From contig NZ_JANUGY010000002.1 in NCBI RefSeq assembly GCF_024756235.1, positions 558,001 to 622,000 on the forward strand: DNA of 64,000 nt, given 5' to 3'. Numbering within the stretch: the first letter of the stretch is position 1; each line of letters begins with the position of its first letter. Origin of the DNA: Massilia kyonggiensis (GTDB lineage Bacteria > Pseudomonadota > Gammaproteobacteria > Burkholderiales > Burkholderiaceae_D). The notes below the pieces were generated by a model. The model did no database searches, was not told where the DNA came from, and was given only the letters and a program-made list of their open reading frames with translations. The position numbers and the translations under genes are program-made. This document shows, piece by piece, positions 16,175 through 23,717 of this stretch.

Positions 16175-16798
16175 TCAGATCAGGCCGAGCGCCCCCAGCA
16201 CGGCGCCGGCCGCGAGCAGCCACAGCAGGTGGATGCGCGTGCGCCAGATGATCAGGCCGCTGACGATCGCCGCGAGCCACAGGGGCCAGTTCGCCAGGAC
16301 GGCGGACGTGATTGGGGCACCTGCGCCGGCATTGGCATTGGTGCCGGCGGAACTGGCCATGATCCACGCGGTGGACAGCAGCAGCGCGATCACGATGGGC
16401 GCCATGCCCTGCTTGAAGGCCCGGACGGCGCGCAGGTCGCGGTTGCGGTGACCCCAGCGGGCAGCCGTGTACGTGATGATGGTGGAGGGTGCCATGATGC
16501 CGACCATCGTCACGAGCACGCCGAACAGTGCGGCCGCCGTGCTGCCGGCGTTCATGCCGACGTGCCAGCCCATCAGGGCGACGAACAGGACGTTCGGCCC
16601 CGGCGCGGCCTGGGCCAGCGCGATGGACTGGTTGAACTGGTCCTGGGTCAGCCAGTGGTGCTGCTCGACGAGGAAGCGGTGCATCTCGGACGACGTCGAG
16701 ATGGCCCCGCCGACGGACATCAGCGACATCAGCAGGAAATGGCCGAACAGGCTGAGCCAGTCGGCGCCGTCCAGCGCGAGGTGCAGGGGCGCGTTCAT
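16175..16798 (-). CDS. chrA: Chromate transporter, second half-size subunit
   Basis: 207 residues with about six hydrophobic segments. It carries the CHR-domain signature pattern (GGAISTSSEM, QSIALAQAAPGPNVLFVALMG, with PGPN). Short-chain CHR proteins work as pairs encoded by adjacent genes. Its ATG overlaps the stop codon of the first subunit gene (ATGA at 16795-16798), so translation was coupled to that gene. That gene is now split by an insertion, so this subunit may be poorly expressed and lacks its partner. CHR proteins export chromate or sulfate, but narrow substrate assignment is not possible here. Confidence 0.85.
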   Translation of the reverse strand: MNAPLHLALDGADWLSLFGHFLLMSLMSVGGAISTSSEMHRFLVEQHHWLTQDQFNQSIALAQAAPGPNVLFVALMGWHVGMNAGSTAAALFGVLVTMVGIMAPSTIITYTAARWGHRNRDLRAVRAFKQGMAPIVIALLLSTAWIMASSAGTNANAGAGAPITSAVLANWPLWLAAIVSGLIIWRTRIHLLWLLAAGAVLGALGLI

Positions 16799-16875
16799 GG
16801 GGCGAGGCGGCGGTATGTGAGGACGCAGCCCAGGCCGCCGAGGCCGAACAGCACCCAGGGTTGCGGCAGTTCGTT

Positions 16876-16881
16876 CGGAAC
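16876..16881 (+). repeat. CGGAAC, left copy flanking the TnpB element
   Basis: The same six bases recur at 18200-18205. One copy belongs to the target gene. It could be a target duplication, or short shared homology between element end and target. Confidence 0.6.
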
Positions 16882-18199
16882 TTAGTTAGCTTTCTGCGAT
16901 CTTATGCAAAACAAGTAGGTTTGTTCGTTCAGTACGGCTACAAAAGCTCCCGAAGCCTCGACCAATACCAGTATATGAACACAATGCTCGTCGCGCACCG
17001 CATCCGACTGGACCCAAACAACGTGCAGGCGACGTACCTTGCGCGCGCGGCGGGCACAGCCCGCTTCGCCTATAACTGGGCCTTGGGCGAATGGCGGAAA
17101 CAGTATGAAGCCTGCAAGACCGATCCGACGCTGCCCAAGCCGTCCGAAGCAGCGTTGCGGCGCTTGCTCAACAGCATCAAGCGCGATTCGTTCCCCTGGA
17201 TGCTTGATGTCACCAAGAACGCGCCGCAGATGGCCATCATGCAGCTCGGACGAGCCTTCGAGAACTTCTTCGCCGGGCGCGCCCGGTACCCGCGGTTTCG
17301 CAGGAAAGGGCGAGATGACCGCTTTACGTTAAGCAATGATCAGCTCCGGATCGAGGCGCGCCGAATCCGCATTCCAAAGCTGGGATGGGTCCGCATGCGT
17401 GAGACACTGCGCTTCGCGGGTCGCATCGTCTCTGCCTCGGTCGCGCGTGTCGCTAACCACTGGTACGCCAGCATCACCGTCGAGACCTCCGAGCTACCCG
17501 CGCCGCTCGCCGAGAACCAAGGCTCGGTCGGGATAGACCTGGGCGTCAAGGCGCTGGCCACTTTGTCGACCGGCGAAACGTTCGAAGGTCCGAAGGCGCT
17601 GCGTACCTTACTGATACGCCTGCGACGACTGTCGCGTTCCGTGTCCTGTAAAGTGAAAGGCTCGCGCAACCGTGCCAAGGCGAAGCTGAAACTGGCGAAG
17701 CTGCACGCGCGCATCGCCAACATTCGCCGCGACAGCCTGCACCAGCTAAGCACAAGCATCACGCGCCGCTTCAACACGATCGGCATCGAAGACCTCAACG
17801 TCAAAGGCATGCTGGGCAACCGGCATATGGCGCGGGCAATCGCAGACATGGGTTTTTACGAGCTGCGCCGCCAGCTCGAGTACAAGGCGGCCTGGCGCGG
17901 CGGGCAGGTCGTGCTGGCCGATCGCTGGTTCCCGAGCAGCAAACTGTGTTCAGGCTGTGCATACCGGTTGGATGAGCTCAGCCTCGATGTGCGTCACTGG
18001 ACCTGTCCGAGTTGCGGAGCATCCCACGACCGCGACGTGAACGCCGCGATCAATCTAAGAAACATGGCGGTGAGTTCTACCGCATCGGCCTGTGGAGGGG
18101 AAGGCGCTGGCCCTGCGCGTGAGCGCAGGGTGAAACCAGCCCCGGCGAAGCAGGAATCCAACGGCAAAGTTAACCATGGTTAGCTTTGCGTAAGTTTGG
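16882..18199 (+). mobile_element. TnpB-only insertion element (IS200/IS605 or IS607-like group)
   Basis: The insert of about 1.32 kb interrupts a chromate transporter gene and carries only tnpB; no TnpA Y1 transposase or serine recombinase is present, so it would move in trans. Just inside each edge lies GTTAGCTTT (16885-16893 and 18179-18187), both in the same orientation. A 12-base palindrome, TAACCATGGTTA, sits at 18171-18182 near the right end, overlapping the tnpB stop. The edges are uncertain by six bases because CGGAAC occurs on both sides. Terminal inverted repeats of the DDE-transposase kind are not seen. Confidence 0.8.
16975..18183 (+). CDS. tnpB: TnpB RNA-guided nuclease (OrfB of IS605 family)
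   Basis: 402 residues from ATG at 16975; an ATG at 16984 is equally possible, and neither has a Shine-Dalgarno sequence. N-terminal helix-turn-helix-like region (MLVAHRIRLDPNNVQATYLA), then the OrfB core. All RuvC acids are present: aspartate in GSVGIDLGVKALATLS, glutamate in IGIEDLNVKGM, aspartate in DRDVNAAINL. The zinc finger CSGC...CPSC lies between the last two. Related TnpBs are guided by an RNA from the element's right end and cleave sites beside a short target-adjacent motif. The gene looks intact and recently acquired, with lower G+C than its surroundings. Confidence 0.92.
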   Translation: MNTMLVAHRIRLDPNNVQATYLARAAGTARFAYNWALGEWRKQYEACKTDPTLPKPSEAALRRLLNSIKRDSFPWMLDVTKNAPQMAIMQLGRAFENFFAGRARYPRFRRKGRDDRFTLSNDQLRIEARRIRIPKLGWVRMRETLRFAGRIVSASVARVANHWYASITVETSELPAPLAENQGSVGIDLGVKALATLSTGETFEGPKALRTLLIRLRRLSRSVSCKVKGSRNRAKAKLKLAKLHARIANIRRDSLHQLSTSITRRFNTIGIEDLNVKGMLGNRHMARAIADMGFYELRRQLEYKAAWRGGQVVLADRWFPSSKLCSGCAYRLDELSLDVRHWTCPSCGASHDRDVNAAINLRNMAVSSTASACGGEGAGPARERRVKPAPAKQESNGKVNHG

Positions 18200-18205
18200 C
18201 GGAAC
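18200..18205 (+). repeat. CGGAAC, right copy flanking the TnpB element
   Basis: Pairs with 16876-16881. Counted once, it restores the reading frame of the interrupted transporter gene. Confidence 0.6.
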
Positions 18206-18729
18206 GGGCATCGGGCTTTTCTTCAGCGCGCTTGCCAGGCGCAGGCCGGCTGCACCGATCAGGCCGGCACAGACGGCGGCCATGCCGTGCAATGCGCCGG
18301 CCACGACGGGGCTGTCGGCGAATCGGTCGTGCAGCACGGCCAGCCCGATGACGAGGATCAGCGGCACGGTCAGCAGGCCGGCCAGTGCGGCGAGGGCGCC
18401 GGCGATGCCGAAATGGCGGCCGCCGATCATCAGGGACAGGTTGACGACGTTCGGACCGGGCATGATTTGCGCGACGGCCCAGTCTTCGATGAATTCTTCC
18501 TGGGTCAGCCAGCGCTTGCGATCGACGATTTCGCGCTGGACGATAGCCAGCACGCCGCCGAATCCCTGCAGGGCCAGCAGCGTGAAGGATATGAACAGGT
18601 CGGCGAGGGAACGGGGACGGTTGGCGGGGGCTGGCGTGTCGGACTGCGGGGAGCTGGGCGGGGCGTTCATCTTCCGATTATCGCGCCGCGCCCGGCATCC
18701 TGTCCATGCGATGGTCTGCGCTCCGGCGG

Positions 18730-18906
18730 TCAGCCGCCGCCGATGCCCCGCATCACGCGTCCCGTGCCTTCGCATTCGGGACAAATCTTGCCGTCGGCCA
18801 GCTTGCCGCTGCCGCCGCAGGTTTCGCACAGGTCTTCACCGGCGCCTGGCGTGCCGGGTTCGGCTTCGTCGCCGGGTTTCAGGTCGGGATCGGGCATCGC
18901 GCTCAT
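18730..18906 (-). CDS. Small DnaJ-type CxxCxGxG zinc-finger protein
   Basis: 58 residues from ATG at 18906 (GAGG upstream; a longer in-frame start at 18939 lacks one). The N-terminal third is acidic and proline-rich (MPDPDLKPGDEAEPGTPG). The rest holds two DnaJ-like motifs, CETCGGSG and CPECEGTG, that can bind one zinc ion. Such mini-proteins are widespread in betaproteobacteria, but their function is not established. It is upstream of, and on the same strand as, the interrupted chromate transporter gene, 59 bases away. Confidence 0.7.
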   Translation of the reverse strand: MSAMPDPDLKPGDEAEPGTPGAGEDLCETCGGSGKLADGKICPECEGTGRVMRGIGGG

Positions 18907-19105
18907 GGAGTCCTCGTGATGGTTGAATGACGAATCCATTCTAGGCGCAGTGACAGGGGTGCGGCGCGCGCATGCTGCACGGATTTGTCATGAGGAATTC
19001 ACAAATGCGTGCCACATTAATTGAAAAATAATCTTGACTTTGGCCAAAGGTGGGAAATACTCGTTAAGCAGCAATCCCTTCAATCCATCAAAGTCAGGAA
19101 CTGCG

Positions 19106-19324
19106 ATGAACCAAGACACCCTCGAGCTCGAAGACGGTCAGGTGACCGTCCCCTACCAGCGGCGCGATACGCACCAGAAGGATATCGTCGACCTGGGTAT
19201 TGCGCTCCAGCAGCGCAGCAATACGATGTCGGCCGTGGAATACCTGCGTTCGCAGAACGTCGGCAACGACGTCATCGAACGCGTGCTGACGGAACCGGGC
19301 CGCAGGCGCTCCTGGTGCAGGTAA
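19106..19324 (+). CDS. Small conserved-looking hypothetical protein
   Basis: 72 residues from ATG at 19106, with AGGA seven bases upstream. I do not recognise the family. Visible features: an acidic start (MNQDTLELEDGQ), then VPYQRRDTHQKDIVDLGIAL and a helical stretch (AVEYLRSQNVGNDVIERVLT) that may form a helix-turn-helix-like unit, then a basic end (GRRRSWCR). No signal peptide. Coding is supported by the ribosome-binding site and a plausible upstream promoter (TTGACT at 19033). It stands alone, preceding 344 non-coding bases. Confidence 0.6.
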   Translation: MNQDTLELEDGQVTVPYQRRDTHQKDIVDLGIALQQRSNTMSAVEYLRSQNVGNDVIERVLTEPGRRRSWCR

Positions 19325-19668
19325 GAACGAGCTCGACGGTTATGCACATTCTTGCTCGAGTGCATCTTGCCAATATTCTCGAATCGTGCGTCACTTGACT
19401 TGGTAACTCATTGATTTTGTGAAGGTTGAGTTTTGCCCACGCAACGGGCAATTTGTTGAAACCCGCATTCTTGCTTGGTTTTGACATGTCAAGAGGGTGT
19501 TTTTCCACAACCTTATACACAGTTTTTGTGGATATCTGAACAAGCCTTGTTGAAGAGGCAAGCGCAGCGGGCCGGCCATGCCCGCTGATGCAGTTTTGCT
19601 ACGTTGATATCTGCGCTTGCATAAAGATACTGGACAAATGTACAGTTGAGCATCTATCCTCAACCGCC
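19325..19668. other. 344-base non-coding region upstream of the helicase gene
   Basis: A/T-richer than its surroundings. It contains the left copy of a repeat of about 135 bp (19401-19535), including a TTGCCC/GGGCAA hairpin and three DnaA-box-like nonamers. The remaining 130 bases to the helicase start show no clear ribosome-binding site or consensus promoter. Confidence 0.6.
19401..19535 (+). repeat. Left copy of diverged 135-bp repeat with DnaA-box triad
   Basis: Matches 21899-22033 in the same orientation, at about 70-75 percent by eye. Best conserved are TTGATTTTGT, TTTTGCCC...GGGCA, TTTGTTGAAACCCGCAT, TGTCAAGAGG and TTGTGGATAT. DnaA-box-like nonamers: TTTTCCACA (19501), TTATACACA (19513) and, inverted, TGTGGATAT (19527). 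They begin at 0, +12 and +26, exactly as in the other copy. Confidence 0.65.
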
Positions 19669-21777
19669 ATGTCCGTCGCCACCGCCACGCCCCTAGCCCA
19701 GCCTGCCCAGTCCTCCGCGCCCGTCGATCCGTTCGCCGCCTTGAATCCCGAGCAGCGCGCCGCCGTCGAGCACGACGTGGGTGCGGGGATGGTCCGGCCG
19801 CTGCTGGTGGTCGCGGGCGCCGGCTCGGGCAAGACGAATACGCTCGCGCACCGGGTGGCGAAGCTGATCCTGGCGGGGAGCGATCCGCAGCGCATCCTGC
19901 TGCTGACGTTTTCGCGCCGCGCGGCGGGCGAGATGGGCCAGCGTGCCGCCGGCGTGCTGCAGCGCGTGCTGGGCACGTCGACGGCCGTGGGCAGCCTGCC
20001 GTGGGCCGGCACCTTCCACAGCATCGGCGCGCGCCTGCTGCGCGAATACGCGGGCCGGATCGGCCTGGAAGCGTCGTTCACGATCCACGACCGCGCCGAT
20101 TCCGAAGACCTGATGGGTCTCGTGCGCCAGGACGTCGGCCTGGGCGCGTCGACCGGCCAGAAACGCTTTCCGCTGAAGGGCACGTGTCTCGCGATCTACT
20201 CGCGCGTCGTCAATTCCCGCGAGCCGCTGGCCGACGTGCTGCAGTCGACCTTCCCGTGGTGCAGCGAGTGGGAAGAACAGCTCAAGCGCCTGTTCGGCGC
20301 CTATGTCGACGCCAAGCAGGAACAGAATGTGCTCGACTACGACGACCTGCTGCTGTTCTGGGCCGAGATGGCGTCCGATCCGGAGCTCGGGCCGGAGCTG
20401 GGCGCGCTGTTCGACCACGTGCTCGTCGACGAATACCAGGACACGAACCGCCTGCAGGCCGCGATCCTGCAAGGCATGAAGCCGGACGGGCGGGGCGTGA
20501 TGGTCGTCGGCGACGATGCGCAATCGATCTATTCGTTCCGCGGCGCGACGGTGCGCAACATCCTCGACTTCCCGAAGCAGTTCGGCGAGCACACGAGGAT
20601 GATTACGCTGGACCGCAACTACCGCTCCACGCAGCCCATCCTCGACGCGTCGAACGCCGTCATCGCCGCCGCGCTGGAGCGCCATGCGAAGACGCTGTGG
20701 ACGGATAAAGTTGCGACCGGCAAGCCGCAGCTCGTGCTGATCCCGGACGAGGCCGAGCAGGCGCGCTGGGTGTGCAACCGCGTGCTGGAGCAGCGCGAGG
20801 CGGGCATCAAACTGACGCAGCAAGCCGTGCTGTTCCGTGCCGCCAGCCACAGCGCGGCGCTGGAGCTGGAACTCGTGCGGCGTAACATCCCGTTCGTGAA
20901 ATTCGGCGGCCTGAAATTCCTGGAAGCGGCGCACATCAAGGACGTGCTCGCCATGCTGCGCTTTGCCCAGAACCCGGCGGGCCGCGTGGCCGGCTTCCGC
21001 GTCGTGCAACTGATCCCCGGCATCGGCCCGGCGACGGCGGCCCGTCTGCTCGATGCGGTGGCGGAAGCGGCGGATCCCGTCGCGGCTGTCGAGGCGTTTC
21101 CCGCGCCCCCGCGCGCGCAAGGGGAGTGGGAACAATTTACCGCGCTGTTCCGCACCTTGCGCACGACGGGCCTGCGCTGGCCGCTGGAAATCGAACTCGT
21201 CCGCGACTGGTACCTGCCGCACCTCGAGCGCCTGCACGACGACGCGCCCGTCCGCGCCGCCGACCTCGACCAGCTGGTGGCGCTGGCCGGGGGCTATGGC
21301 TCGCGCGAGAACTTCCTCACCGAACTGACGCTCGACCCGCCGGAGGCGACGAGCGACCGCGCCGGCCCGCCGCTGCTGGACGAGGACTATCTGATCCTGT
21401 CGACGATCCACTCTGCCAAGGGCCAGGAATGGAAGGCCGTGCACGTGCTGAACGTCGTCGACGGGTGCATCCCGTCCGACATGGCGACAGGGAGTGCCGA
21501 GGACATCGAGGAAGAGCGCCGCCTGCTGTACGTGGCGATGACGCGCGCGAAGGAACACCTGCATCTCATCGTCCCGAACCGCTTCTTCATCAAGCAGCAG
21601 GCGCAGATGGGCGACCGTCACGTCTACGCGCAGCGCACGCGCTTCGTCACGCCCGTGATGCTCAAGCATTTCGAGGAGTGCGTGTGGACGAACGCCGAAA
21701 CGTTGCAGGTACGCAAGCCGGTGCCGGACAGCGTGCGGATGATGGTGCGCGAGCGGGCACGTAATGCCTGGAAGTGA
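19669..21777 (+). CDS. UvrD/Rep-type superfamily 1 ATP-dependent DNA helicase
   Basis: 702 residues from ATG at 19669, chosen because homology begins at FAALNPEQRAAVEHD; the longer frame upstream is non-coding in character. Helicase motifs in order: Q motif (LNPEQRAAV), I (GAGSGKT, about residues 47-53), Ia (LLTFSRRAAGEM), II (LVDEYQDTN), III (GDDAQSIYSFRGA), IV (LDRNYRSTQ), V (LSTIHSAKGQEWKAVHV) and VI (EERRLLYVAMTRAKEHL). It lacks the C-terminal nuclease of AddA/RecB. This is a 3'-5' DNA unwinding enzyme for repair or replication restart. It is flanked on both sides by diverged copies of one non-coding repeat. Confidence 0.92.
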   Translation: MSVATATPLAQPAQSSAPVDPFAALNPEQRAAVEHDVGAGMVRPLLVVAGAGSGKTNTLAHRVAKLILAGSDPQRILLLTFSRRAAGEMGQRAAGVLQRVLGTSTAVGSLPWAGTFHSIGARLLREYAGRIGLEASFTIHDRADSEDLMGLVRQDVGLGASTGQKRFPLKGTCLAIYSRVVNSREPLADVLQSTFPWCSEWEEQLKRLFGAYVDAKQEQNVLDYDDLLLFWAEMASDPELGPELGALFDHVLVDEYQDTNRLQAAILQGMKPDGRGVMVVGDDAQSIYSFRGATVRNILDFPKQFGEHTRMITLDRNYRSTQPILDASNAVIAAALERHAKTLWTDKVATGKPQLVLIPDEAEQARWVCNRVLEQREAGIKLTQQAVLFRAASHSAALELELVRRNIPFVKFGGLKFLEAAHIKDVLAMLRFAQNPAGRVAGFRVVQLIPGIGPATAARLLDAVAEAADPVAAVEAFPAPPRAQGEWEQFTALFRTLRTTGLRWPLEIELVRDWYLPHLERLHDDAPVRAADLDQLVALAGGYGSRENFLTELTLDPPEATSDRAGPPLLDEDYLILSTIHSAKGQEWKAVHVLNVVDGCIPSDMATGSAEDIEEERRLLYVAMTRAKEHLHLIVPNRFFIKQQAQMGDRHVYAQRTRFVTPVMLKHFEECVWTNAETLQVRKPVPDSVRMMVRERARNAWK

Positions 21778-22113
21778 AAATAACGGCAAGATGACGGCAA
21801 AAGTGGACAGAATCGGAACAGCGTGACAAAGTTATCCACGTTGGGTCGATTTTGTAGGATTTTGCCTTACTTCCAGTGCTTGCTTAAAACACGAGCAATG
21901 CTAAGTCGTTGATTTTGTTGGGTTTCAATTTTGCCCGTTCAATGGGCAGTTTGTTGAAACCCGCATCAATACTGGGCTTCTGGCTTGTCAAGAGGCGCTT
22001 GTCCACACAGTTATCCACATTTCTTGTGGATATTAGAATTAATCCCGTCAAATCAATGCCTTAGGTCGCGGAGTTGATGCGGCATCGAGATGTTTGGTCC
22101 GGATCGGGCCGCA
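21778..22113. other. 336-base non-coding region between convergent helicase and Sir2-like genes
   Basis: Both neighbouring genes end here, so no gene promoter is expected. It nevertheless contains the right copy of the DnaA-box-bearing repeat (21899-22033) and an additional near-consensus DnaA box (TTATCCACG at 21832-21840). The last 80 bases show nothing recognisable. Confidence 0.6.
21899..22033 (+). repeat. Right copy of diverged 135-bp repeat with DnaA-box triad
   Basis: Same orientation as 19401-19535. It has TTGTCCACA (21999), a perfect DnaA consensus TTATCCACA (22011-22019) and the inverted TGTGGATAT (22025-22033), with the same 12- and 14-base steps. Also retained are the GCCC/GGGC hairpin and TTTGTTGAAACCCGCAT. 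It sits between two convergent genes, so it is unlikely to be a promoter. Confidence 0.65.
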
Positions 22114-22929
22114 TCAATCCAGCAATGCACGGAGGGTAATCAGCGCCTCCAGGGCACCCAGCGCCACCCCGGCACCCCGGCTCGGACGGACGTCGGGCTC
22201 GCGCGGGTTGATACGGACGAGCGGCGCGCCCTGGGCTTCGCACATGCGCCGCACGGACGGCACGTCCGTGCCGGCGCCCAGTTCGATGACGACGAGCTTC
22301 CCGACCTGCGCGCGCCAACGGTCCAGGCGGGCGTACTGCGCTTCCGTACGCGCCTCCAGCCAGCGGCCGTCCCCGAACATCAGGATGTTCGGCCGCGCCA
22401 ATGCGCCGCAGTGCGGACAGCGGGGCAGCGGCGGCGCCATCAGGCAGGTGGCGGGATCAATGACGGGAGTAAGGGCATCGGCCGGCCAGATGGCCTCGCT
22501 GCACGGGCGCGTGCATTGCAGGTGGTGGATGGAACCGTGGCATTCCACCAGACGGTCGTGGCCGAAGCCGGCGCGCTGGAACTGGCCGTCGACGTTGCTC
22601 GTGAAGACGAACGCGCCGTGCTTCAGGCGTTCTCCAATGTCGCGCAGGATCGCGAAGCCCGCATGCGGGACCGTGTCCCGGTACAGCGCGAGGCGGTGGC
22701 CGTAAAAGCCCCATGCCAGTTCCGGGCTCGTGTCGAAGCTGTGCGGATTCGCGATCTCGACGAAGCGGATGCCCAGGCTGGCCAGCGGCGGATAGGCGCG
22801 CCAGAAACCGTGGTCGCCACGGAAGTCGGGCAGGCCGGAATCGACGCCGATGCCGGCCCCGGCGCCGATCAGCAGGCCGTCCGCGGCGCGCAGCAGCGCG
22901 GCGGCCCGGGCCAGTGCGTCGTCGGTCAT
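22114..22929 (-). CDS. Sir2-like NAD-dependent protein deacylase
   Basis: 271 residues from ATG at 22929. Sirtuin motifs: GAGAGIGVDSGLPDFRG (NAD binding), TSNVDGQF, the catalytic histidine in ECHGSIHHLQC, a zinc site using paired cysteines (CTRPC and CPHC) and ARPNILMFGD. A C-terminal ELGAGTDVPSVR replaces the more usual GTS motif. The family removes acyl groups from lysine using NAD, releasing nicotinamide. Its start overlaps the stop of the HD-hydrolase gene by four bases (ATGA), so the pair is one transcription unit. Confidence 0.85.
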   Translation of the reverse strand: MTDDALARAAALLRAADGLLIGAGAGIGVDSGLPDFRGDHGFWRAYPPLASLGIRFVEIANPHSFDTSPELAWGFYGHRLALYRDTVPHAGFAILRDIGERLKHGAFVFTSNVDGQFQRAGFGHDRLVECHGSIHHLQCTRPCSEAIWPADALTPVIDPATCLMAPPLPRCPHCGALARPNILMFGDGRWLEARTEAQYARLDRWRAQVGKLVVIELGAGTDVPSVRRMCEAQGAPLVRINPREPDVRPSRGAGVALGALEALITLRALLD

Positions 22930-23564
22930 GCCGCGTCCCCTGCGTCGATGCGGCGTTGCAGATGTTCCAGCGCATCGAGGAAGCGCTCCGCGGCGAGCGC
23001 CGGCGGCCACGGTTCCCACGGCGCGCAGCCGTAGACCTCGACGAGCGGATCCTGGTCGAGCACGGCGGAGCGGATCTTCAGGGTCGTGCGCACTTCCTGC
23101 TCCGACCAGCCCGCCACGTGGACGGCTTCGCTGGCGGCGGCGAGGCGGTCGGCGCGCTTGTGCAGCTGGTGTTCGGCCGGCGTCCACGCGGGCAGTCGGT
23201 AGCGCAGGAACACGGCCTGCTCCAGGCGCCGCGTGAGGGCGCGGAAGCCTTCGCCGAGAAACGGCTTGATCGGCGAGACGGCGTCGAAGCCGAGCAGCCC
23301 TTCCTCGGCGTCGTGCAACAGCTCGCGCAATTCGACGACGGGGGCGAGCGGCGTGGGCGACGCCCTGCGCCGCAGCAGCATCACGGCGATCGAGTGCTGG
23401 GCGACGGATAGCGGCAGCGGCCACGCGGAATGTCCGCCCCAGCGGTAGGTGCGCGCGAGGCCGAGGGCGAGGTCGCTGTCGTCCCAGTCGAACGGCGTCG
23501 GATTCAGCAGGTCGAGGCGCTTGCCGGACGGCATGCGGACCCAGGCGCGCATATCGGGCGCCAT
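22926..23564 (-). CDS. HD-domain phosphohydrolase (YfbR-like)
   Basis: 212 residues from ATG at 23564 (MAPDMRAWVRMPSG); ATG at 23552 is an alternative. HD-superfamily metal ligands are seen as the histidine in SVAQHSIAVM and the HD pair in ELLHDAEEGLLG, followed by further helices. The pattern is like YfbR 5'-deoxynucleotidases and related nucleotide phosphohydrolases, but the exact substrate is not assigned. The long open frame extending upstream across the glpD region is antisense shadow. Translationally coupled to the Sir2-like gene and divergent from glpD. Confidence 0.75.
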   Translation of the reverse strand: MAPDMRAWVRMPSGKRLDLLNPTPFDWDDSDLALGLARTYRWGGHSAWPLPLSVAQHSIAVMLLRRRASPTPLAPVVELRELLHDAEEGLLGFDAVSPIKPFLGEGFRALTRRLEQAVFLRYRLPAWTPAEHQLHKRADRLAAASEAVHVAGWSEQEVRTTLKIRSAVLDQDPLVEVYGCAPWEPWPPALAAERFLDALEHLQRRIDAGDAA

Positions 23565-23717
23565 GTCAGCGGTGGCGTGGAACGATGGACATGGGCCGAT
23601 TCTACACGGCCGCGCCGGCCGACCCCGGCCGGATTGACGTGGCCGAACACAGGGCGCCGTTCGCGGTGTAGAGTAGGCTGCGGCCGGGCGGGGGCCCGGC
23701 GATCCGGAGTGTGCTTC

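Larger units (their letters stand above)
16795..18670 (-). pseudogene. chrA: Chromate transporter first subunit, split by a TnpB element
   Basis: The 5' part runs from ATG 18670 to 18200 (157 codons; ALQGFGGVLAIVQREIVDRK and AQIMPGPNVVNLS are CHR-domain motifs). It then enters the element and stops after a foreign tail, LRKANHG. The missing 3' part lies at 16875-16795 on the other side, reading NELPQPWVLFGLGGLGCVLT through to a stop that overlaps the next gene. Removing 16876-18199 restores one open frame of 183 codons plus stop, with the join reading MPVP-NELPQP. The gene was therefore intact before insertion. Both fragments are on the minus strand and the element's gene on the plus strand. 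Confidence 0.85.

Noticed and set aside
16975-18183. TnpB read as a Cas12-type CRISPR effector
   Set aside because: Length of about 402 residues, the element-like ends and absence of any array or cas genes fit TnpB.
19401-22033. Chromosomal replication origin
   Set aside because: DnaA-box-like sites are present, but no dnaA, dnaN, rpmH or parAB genes and no evident AT-rich unwinding element accompany them. An accessory DnaA locus is the more cautious reading.
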